A stretch of 8,737 bases of DNA, taken from positions 1 to 8,737 of the forward strand of contig JADGRS010000113.1 in NCBI GenBank assembly GCA_017880705.1, given 5' to 3'. The position numbers were made by a program, and so were the translations under genes. Every line of letters starts with the position of its first letter. The first letter of the stretch is position 1. This DNA is from Burkholderiales bacterium (GTDB taxonomy: Bacteria; Pseudomonadota; Gammaproteobacteria; Burkholderiales; Usitatibacteraceae). The notes beneath the pieces are model-generated. The model was not told the DNA's origin. It saw nothing but the letters and a program-made list of their open reading frames with translations, and did no database searches. Below are positions 6,009 through 8,737 of the stretch, one piece after another.

Positions 6009-7991
6009 GTGGGCGTGGTAGCCAGCGTGGAAATCACCGTGGAATCGATGCACCTGAGCATGCTCGGGCCCCTGCGCATCGGCCGGAAAGGCCGGACCCT
6101 GCCGCTGCCGGCCTCGCGCAAGGTGCGCGCGCTTCTCGCCTACCTCGCGCTCGCGCCGCGGCCCGTCTCGAGGGAGCAGCTCTGCGACCTGCTCTGGGAC
6201 GCGCCCAACGATCCTCGCGGAGAGTTGCGCTGGTGCCTCAGCAAGCTCCGGGGGTTACTGGACGAAGAATCCCGTCCGCGTGTGCTGACCGCCGGCGATG
6301 CGGTGCGGCTCGATCTCTCCGATTGCTTCGTGGATGCGCTCGAAATCGCGCGCGCCGCCGACCAGGGCGTCGCAACGCTCGCCGTCGAACGCCTGCGCGA
6401 GCTCGCCGCGCTCTTCGGCGGCGAGTTCCTCGACGGCCTGGACATGGACCTCAACCCCACGTTCGACGGCTGGCTCACCGCGCAGCGGCGCCACTTCCGC
6501 GGCTGCCGGGTGGCGTTCCTCGAGCGCATCGTCGCGAGCGTTCCCGACGAAGAGGCATTCGCCTATCTCGACCAGTGGCGCGAGCTTGCGCCGTTCGACC
6601 CACGCGTTCATCACGCCCTCCTCGCGGCGCTCGCAGGACAAGGTCGCATCCTCGAGGGCGATGAGCACGTTGCCGCGACCACGCGCCTCTTCGAAGCCGA
6701 AGGGCTCGAAAGCGCGCCGCTTCGCGACGCCTGGCGCGCGGCGCGCTCGCAAGGAAGAGTCGAGGTCGTCGCGAGCGCCTCCGAAATATCCACCACGGCG
6801 GCGCGCCGCCGCGCCTCGATCGCGGTGATGCCGTTCGCCGCCCCTTCCGCCGAGCTGGCGCTCCCGGGCGGCATCGCGCACGGCCTTGCCCACGACGTCA
6901 TCACGCGGCTCGCCAAGCTGCGGAGCCTGTTCGTCATCGCGCAGGGCACGGTGTTCGCGCTGCACGAGCGCGGCATCGGAGCCGAAGAGGCCGGCCGGAG
7001 GCTCAACGTCGACTATGTCGTCAGCGGATCGGTGCGCTCTCGAGGCGGGCGTTTCAATGCGACCATCGAGCTCGTGGAGACGCGCAGCGCGCGGATCGTC
7101 TGGACGGAGGCGTACGACCACAAGCTCGACGACGCCTTCCTGTTCCTCGACGAGATCGGCGATCGCATCGTCGCCTCGATCGCGGCGGAAATCGAGACGC
7201 TCGAGAGCGCCCGCGCGATCCTCAAGCCGCCCAGCTCGCTCGACGCGTGGGAGGCGTACCACCGCGGCCTGTGGCACATGTACCGCTATCGCAAGGCGGA
7301 CAACGCCGAGGCAAAGCGGTTCTTCCTCGCCGCGCTGAAGCTCGACCCGACTTTTTCGCGCGCGTATGCCGGCCTTGCCTTCACCCACTACCAGGATGCG
7401 TTCCAGGGTTGGGGCGAGCGCGAGCAGGCGATCGATCGCGCGTACGAAGCCGCATCGCAGGGGCTCATGATCGACGATCGCGACCCCGCGGTGCATTGGG
7501 CCATGGGGCGCGCCCTGTACCTGCGCCAGCGATGGGACGAGTGCGAGGTCGAGCTGGAGCGCTCGATCGACTTGAGCCCGAACTTCGCGCTCGGGCACTA
7601 CAACCTGTCGTTCGTCCGCTCCGTCGTGGGCGATCCGAACGTCGCCATCACCGACGCCGAGCTCTCGCAGCGGTTGAGCCCGCACGATCCGATGCTCTTC
7701 GGAATGCTCGCGACGCGCGCCATGTCCCTCGTGCGCCTCGAGCAGTTCGAGGACGCCGCCGGTTGGGCCGTCAAGGCCGCCGCGCGGCCGAACGCCTTCC
7801 CTCACATCCACGCCATCGCGGCGTACTCTCTCGCGCTGGCCGGCTCGATGGACGAAGCTCGCTTGCACGCGGCGGCGGCGCGGCGAACGTCGCCCGGTTA
7901 TGGCATTTCGGAATTCCTCCTCACCTTTCCGTTCGAGCCGGGAGGCGAAGAGCTGTTTCGCAAGGGAGCGAAGCTCGTGGGTATGGAGTAG
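6009..7991 (+). CDS. BTAD/SARP-like transcriptional regulator with TolB_N-like domain and TPR repeats
   Basis: 660 residues from the longest start. About residues 14-108 form an OmpR/SARP-type winged helix (MHLSMLGPLRI start, then KVRALLAYLAL and REQLCDLLW...LRWCLSKLRGLL). About 109-250 form the helical bacterial transcriptional activation domain (BTAD), including VDALEIARA and the FLERIVAS...YLDQWRELAPFDPRVHHALL helices. About 266-400 match the TolB N-terminal-like domain (ASIAVMPF, GLAHDVITRLAKL, LNVDYVVSGSVR, RIVWTEAYD). From about 404 to 625 there are TPR-like helical pairs (AYHRGLWHMYRY, FFLAALKLDPTFSRAYAGLAF, ELERSIDLSPNFALGHYNL). I see no cyclase or ATPase domain and no membrane segment, so it is likely a cytoplasmic DNA-binding regulator using TPRs for protein contact. 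It is divergent from mddA, which makes that unit a plausible target. The GTG at 6009 has no clear ribosome binding site. The ATG at 6048 fits the usual N-terminus of the family better and may be the true start. Confidence 0.85.
   Translation: MGVVASVEITVESMHLSMLGPLRIGRKGRTLPLPASRKVRALLAYLALAPRPVSREQLCDLLWDAPNDPRGELRWCLSKLRGLLDEESRPRVLTAGDAVRLDLSDCFVDALEIARAADQGVATLAVERLRELAALFGGEFLDGLDMDLNPTFDGWLTAQRRHFRGCRVAFLERIVASVPDEEAFAYLDQWRELAPFDPRVHHALLAALAGQGRILEGDEHVAATTRLFEAEGLESAPLRDAWRAARSQGRVEVVASASEISTTAARRRASIAVMPFAAPSAELALPGGIAHGLAHDVITRLAKLRSLFVIAQGTVFALHERGIGAEEAGRRLNVDYVVSGSVRSRGGRFNATIELVETRSARIVWTEAYDHKLDDAFLFLDEIGDRIVASIAAEIETLESARAILKPPSSLDAWEAYHRGLWHMYRYRKADNAEAKRFFLAALKLDPTFSRAYAGLAFTHYQDAFQGWGEREQAIDRAYEAASQGLMIDDRDPAVHWAMGRALYLRQRWDECEVELERSIDLSPNFALGHYNLSFVRSVVGDPNVAITDAELSQRLSPHDPMLFGMLATRAMSLVRLEQFEDAAGWAVKAAARPNAFPHIHAIAAYSLALAGSMDEARLHAAAARRTSPGYGISEFLLTFPFEPGGEELFRKGAKLVGME
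7985..7988 (+). promoter_or_regulatory. Ribosome binding site candidate for the amidase, overlapping the regulator's last codons
   Basis: GGAG sits 6 bases before CTG 7995 and 9 before ATC 7998, and lies just before the TAG that ends the regulator. Its spacing supports initiation at one of these non-standard codons and translational coupling to the regulator. Confidence 0.4.
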
Positions 7992-7994
7992 CGG

Positions 7995-8737
7995 CTGATC
8001 ACCGATCCCTGCCTGGCCTCGGCCCAGGACTTATCACGCGAGATCTCGGCGCAGCGCCTCTCGCCGGTCGACGTTGTGGATGCGTTCCTCGCGCGAATCA
8101 CGAAGCACGATCCGAAGCTGCACGCGTTCGTCGAGGTCTACGCGAAGGAGGCGCGCACCGCGGCCATTGCTGCCGACAAGGCGATTCGCGCGAATCAGTC
8201 GCTGGGCCCCTTTCATGGCGTCCCGATCGCCATCAAGGACATCATCGACATCGAAGGGCGCGTCACGACGGGAGGCTCTGCGAGCCGCTTGAACCACGTC
8301 GCCACCACGACGGCGACGGTCGTTCACCGCGCGCTGGCGCAGGGAATGATCGTGCTCGGCAAGACGCACACCGTGGAATTCGCGTGCGGCGCGTGGGGCA
8401 CCAACCAGCACATGGGCACGCCGTGGAATCCGTGGGATCGGGAAGTCGCGCGCACGCCGGGAGGATCGAGCAGCGGCTCCGGCGTGGCCGTGGCGGCGCG
8501 CCTTGCACCCTGGGCGCTCGGCACCGATACCGGCTGCTCGGTGCGCCAGCCCGCGTCGTGGTGCGGCATCACGGGGTTGAAGACCACGATCGGGCGCATC
8601 AGCACTCACGGCATCCTGCCGTTGAGCCCGACGCTCGACACGCCCGGAACGATGGCGCGCACGGTGCGCGATGTCGCCGTGCTCTGCAACCTGCTTCAAG
8701 GACCGGACGCGCTCGATCCGATCACGCTTCGACATCC
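7995..8737 (+). CDS. Amidase-signature family hydrolase, GatA-like (3' truncated by window edge)
   Basis: The frame is open to the window end, giving about 247 residues of a family usually 430-500 long. The N-terminal helix (ASAQDLSREISAQRLSPVDVVDAFLARI) is typical. The catalytic Lys is in GVPIAIKD (codon 8235-8237), the cis-Ser is the first Ser of PGGSSSGS (8466-8468), and the Ser nucleophile is at 8538-8540 in GTDTGCSVRQPASWCG. The 24-residue distance between the two serines matches the family. Amidases of this group hydrolyse carboxamides; the substrate is not predictable. There is no signal peptide. The residue just before the nucleophile is Cys where Gly is usual. The gene begins right after the regulator stop (7989-7991) in the same frame, and the expected start has only CTG (7995) or ATC (7998), preceded by GGAG at 7985-7988. 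The first ordinary start, GTG 8076, would cut off the conserved first helix. Probably cotranscribed with the regulator. Confidence 0.85.
   Translation, partial: MITDPCLASAQDLSREISAQRLSPVDVVDAFLARITKHDPKLHAFVEVYAKEARTAAIAADKAIRANQSLGPFHGVPIAIKDIIDIEGRVTTGGSASRLNHVATTTATVVHRALAQGMIVLGKTHTVEFACGAWGTNQHMGTPWNPWDREVARTPGGSSSGSGVAVAARLAPWALGTDTGCSVRQPASWCGITGLKTTIGRISTHGILPLSPTLDTPGTMARTVRDVAVLCNLLQGPDALDPITLRH

Noticed and set aside
6255..7868. 537-codon open frame on the minus strand
   Set aside because: It is fully inside and antisense to the BTAD-TPR regulator. The predicted protein is low in recognisable structure and very rich in Arg, Ala and Glu, typical of a shadow frame.
6009..7991. Adenylate/guanylate cyclase function for the regulator
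   Set aside because: TolB_N-like plus TPR segments are common in cyclase fusions, but no class III cyclase catalytic domain is visible. The N-terminus is a winged helix plus BTAD instead.

Overview
The window is GC-rich, tightly packed DNA from a Gram-negative bacterium, most likely a betaproteobacterium. The basis is the kind of genes present (an outer-membrane electron-conduit porin, a 36-helix-type chemoreceptor, a c4-like cytochrome, an MddA-type methyltransferase), strong GC bias at third codon positions, and gene gaps of a few tens of bases. The genus cannot be told from the sequence alone. No rRNA, tRNA, CRISPR array, insertion sequence or phage gene was seen.

Left part (1-4226, + strand) reads as one operon with three genes: the 3' part of an MtrB/PioB-family outer-membrane beta-barrel, then a methyl-accepting chemotaxis protein 21 bp later, then a periplasmic diheme cytochrome c whose ATG overlaps the chemoreceptor stop (ATGA). 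MtrB/PioB barrels hold a periplasmic multiheme cytochrome in the outer membrane so electrons can cross it, to or from extracellular metals or minerals. The decaheme partner would be expected just upstream, outside the window. A chemoreceptor cotranscribed between two electron-transfer proteins suggests a sensor for the redox state or substrate of that pathway (inference).

Middle part (4313-5949, - strand) is a two-gene unit. An integral-membrane methyltransferase closely resembling MddA (methanethiol S-methyltransferase, which makes dimethyl sulfide) is followed 32 bp later by a soluble class I SAM-dependent methyltransferase of unknown substrate. A pair of small hairpins lies between this unit and the convergent cytochrome gene.

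Right part (about 6009-8737, + strand) starts divergently from mddA. It holds a 660-residue regulator with a winged-helix plus BTAD (SARP-like) N-terminus, a TolB_N-like middle domain and C-terminal TPR repeats. Directly after it, in the same frame, is the 5' part of an amidase-signature hydrolase that appears to lack any ATG/GTG/TTG start at the expected place. The roughly 59 bp divergent promoter region contains a 13 bp palindrome that could be an operator.

No wholly new system is evident. The points most worth follow-up are the chemoreceptor inside the electron-conduit operon, two cysteine-bracketed look-alike segments in the barrel, the MddA/methyltransferase/regulator arrangement, and the amidase with an odd start and an altered oxyanion-hole residue.
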